This document shows, piece by piece, positions 5,825 to 6,450 of a stretch of DNA of 6,450 nt. Position numbers and translations under genes: made by a program. The number at the start of each line of letters is the position of its first letter. Within the stretch, counting starts at the first letter, position 1. This DNA is from Candidatus Latescibacterota bacterium. GTDB taxonomy: Bacteria; Latescibacterota; MVCY01. A model generated the notes under the pieces. The model searched no databases, was not told the DNA's origin, and was given only the letters and a program-made list of their open reading frames with translations. The stretch is from NCBI GenBank assembly GCA_030629295.1, contig DAOVPH010000093.1, positions 1 through 6,450 of the forward strand. Direction: 5' to 3'.

Positions 5825-6450
5825 GTGATCCTCAAAAAATCCATAATCCTTTTTTGCCTTGCCCTTTCTGCCAGCGGCTGTTTCTTCCCTGCTTTGGTGG
5901 GGCGTGCTCCCTCTGCGGTTCATCAGCCAGATCCGGAGGCGATGGATCATTTCATCTCAGCGAAAATCCTGGAACTGCAGAGAGATTACCAGGGAACAGT
6001 GGCTGAGTTGGAAAGAGCACTGGCATACGATCCTCGCTCGGCAGCTATCTGCCAGGAACTGGCCAATGGCTACTTTGCTTTGGGTGATAGACAGAAAACT
6101 ATGTACTTTACCCAGCGGGCTATCCAGCTTGACCCCGACTGGGCAGAGCCGCACCGATTACTCTCTCTGCTGTTTCAATTGGAGGAGAAATTGAAAGAGG
6201 CGGCTAAAGAATTGGAGGCAGTGGTTAAGTTAGCCCCCGGTGACCTACAGGCGATCTATAGCCTGGCAGACATCTATCTAAAACAGGATAATCCCCGTAA
6301 AGCCACAAAGTTACTCAAAAAAGAGATCGGACACAACCGGGGCCTTCCTGAGGTTCAGTTCAAATTGGCTCGAATCTATGCGGGATTGGGCAAAAGAGAG
6401 ATAGCCCGGGCTTATTATCGTCAAATCCTGGCAAAAATCCCCGATTCTGA
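5825..6450 (+). CDS. TPR-repeat lipoprotein, 3' truncated
   Basis: An open frame from GTG 5825 to the window end, 208 codons plus two bases, with no stop; the C-terminus lies outside. Residues 1-19 look like a lipoprotein signal peptide: M-I-L-K-K, a hydrophobic core (I-I-L-F-C-L-A-L) and S-A-S-G-C with the candidate lipidated Cys19. The lipobox is slightly atypical, with Ala at -3 where Leu is commonest. After a Pro/Ala-rich linker (about 20-38) come five tandem 34-residue helical repeats of tetratricopeptide type, at about 40-72, 73-106, 107-140, 141-174 and 175-208. They show the TPR pattern of a Gly/Ala in helix A and a Pro near the repeat end (A-Y-D-P, Q-L-D-P, K-L-A-P). TPRs mediate protein-protein contacts, so a membrane-anchored scaffold facing the periplasm is likely, for example in envelope assembly, secretion or polysaccharide export. 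The specific role cannot be told from this fragment. Expression as part of the uvrA-der unit is uncertain because a palindrome lies in between. Confidence 0.85.
   Translation, partial: MILKKSIILFCLALSASGCFFPALVGRAPSAVHQPDPEAMDHFISAKILELQRDYQGTVAELERALAYDPRSAAICQELANGYFALGDRQKTMYFTQRAIQLDPDWAEPHRLLSLLFQLEEKLKEAAKELEAVVKLAPGDLQAIYSLADIYLKQDNPRKATKLLKKEIGHNRGLPEVQFKLARIYAGLGKREIARAYYRQILAKIPDS

Noticed and set aside
5859..6194. 111-codon plus-strand open frame overlapping the TPR gene
   Set aside because: The frame beginning at GTG 5825 has a ribosome binding site, signal peptide and regular TPR repeats; this one is an out-of-frame shadow.
1..6450. Defence system, mobile element, CRISPR array, tRNA or rRNA
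   Set aside because: Coding capacity is filled by phosphate uptake, repair, ribosome assembly and TPR lipoprotein genes; no repeat-spacer pattern, transposase, integrase or structured RNA gene was seen.

Overview
The window is a compact, all-plus-strand stretch of bacterial chromosome. It has base composition near 50% G+C (judged by eye), short intergenic gaps and five genes, two of them cut by the window edges. The last gene starts with a lipoprotein-type signal, and UvrA and Der are of the bacterial type. I therefore infer a bacterium, probably diderm, possibly from an uncultivated lineage, but the sequence does not let me name a phylum. TTG and GTG starts and weak or missing Shine-Dalgarno sequences are common here.

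Layout: (1) 1-513, the 3' part of a PhoU-like DUF47 protein; (2) 604-1539, a PiT-family inorganic phosphate permease, with an alternative start at 529; (3) 1613-4390, complete uvrA, the damage-recognition ATPase of nucleotide excision repair; (4) 4455-5756, complete der (engA), the double-GTPase of 50S ribosome assembly, with an alternative start at 4404; (5) 5825 to the window end, the 5' part of a TPR-repeat lipoprotein.

How they fit: DUF47 and PiT form a recognised phosphate-uptake pair and are probably co-transcribed. uvrA and der are housekeeping genes whose adjacency has no obvious functional logic. The TPR protein is a probable envelope-anchored scaffold, possibly starting a new unit. 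The gaps are short (about 64-90 bp). The most distinctive non-coding element is a 29-bp near-perfect palindrome (two 14-nt arms around one base) between der and the TPR gene. Minor elements are a degenerate heptamer tandem before uvrA and an AT-rich hairpin before der.

I found no defence system, mobile-element gene, CRISPR array, tRNA or rRNA. The coding content is ordinary. The items most worth a second look are the palindrome, the start codons of PiT and der, the altered second signature of the phosphate permease and a nine-A run inside der.
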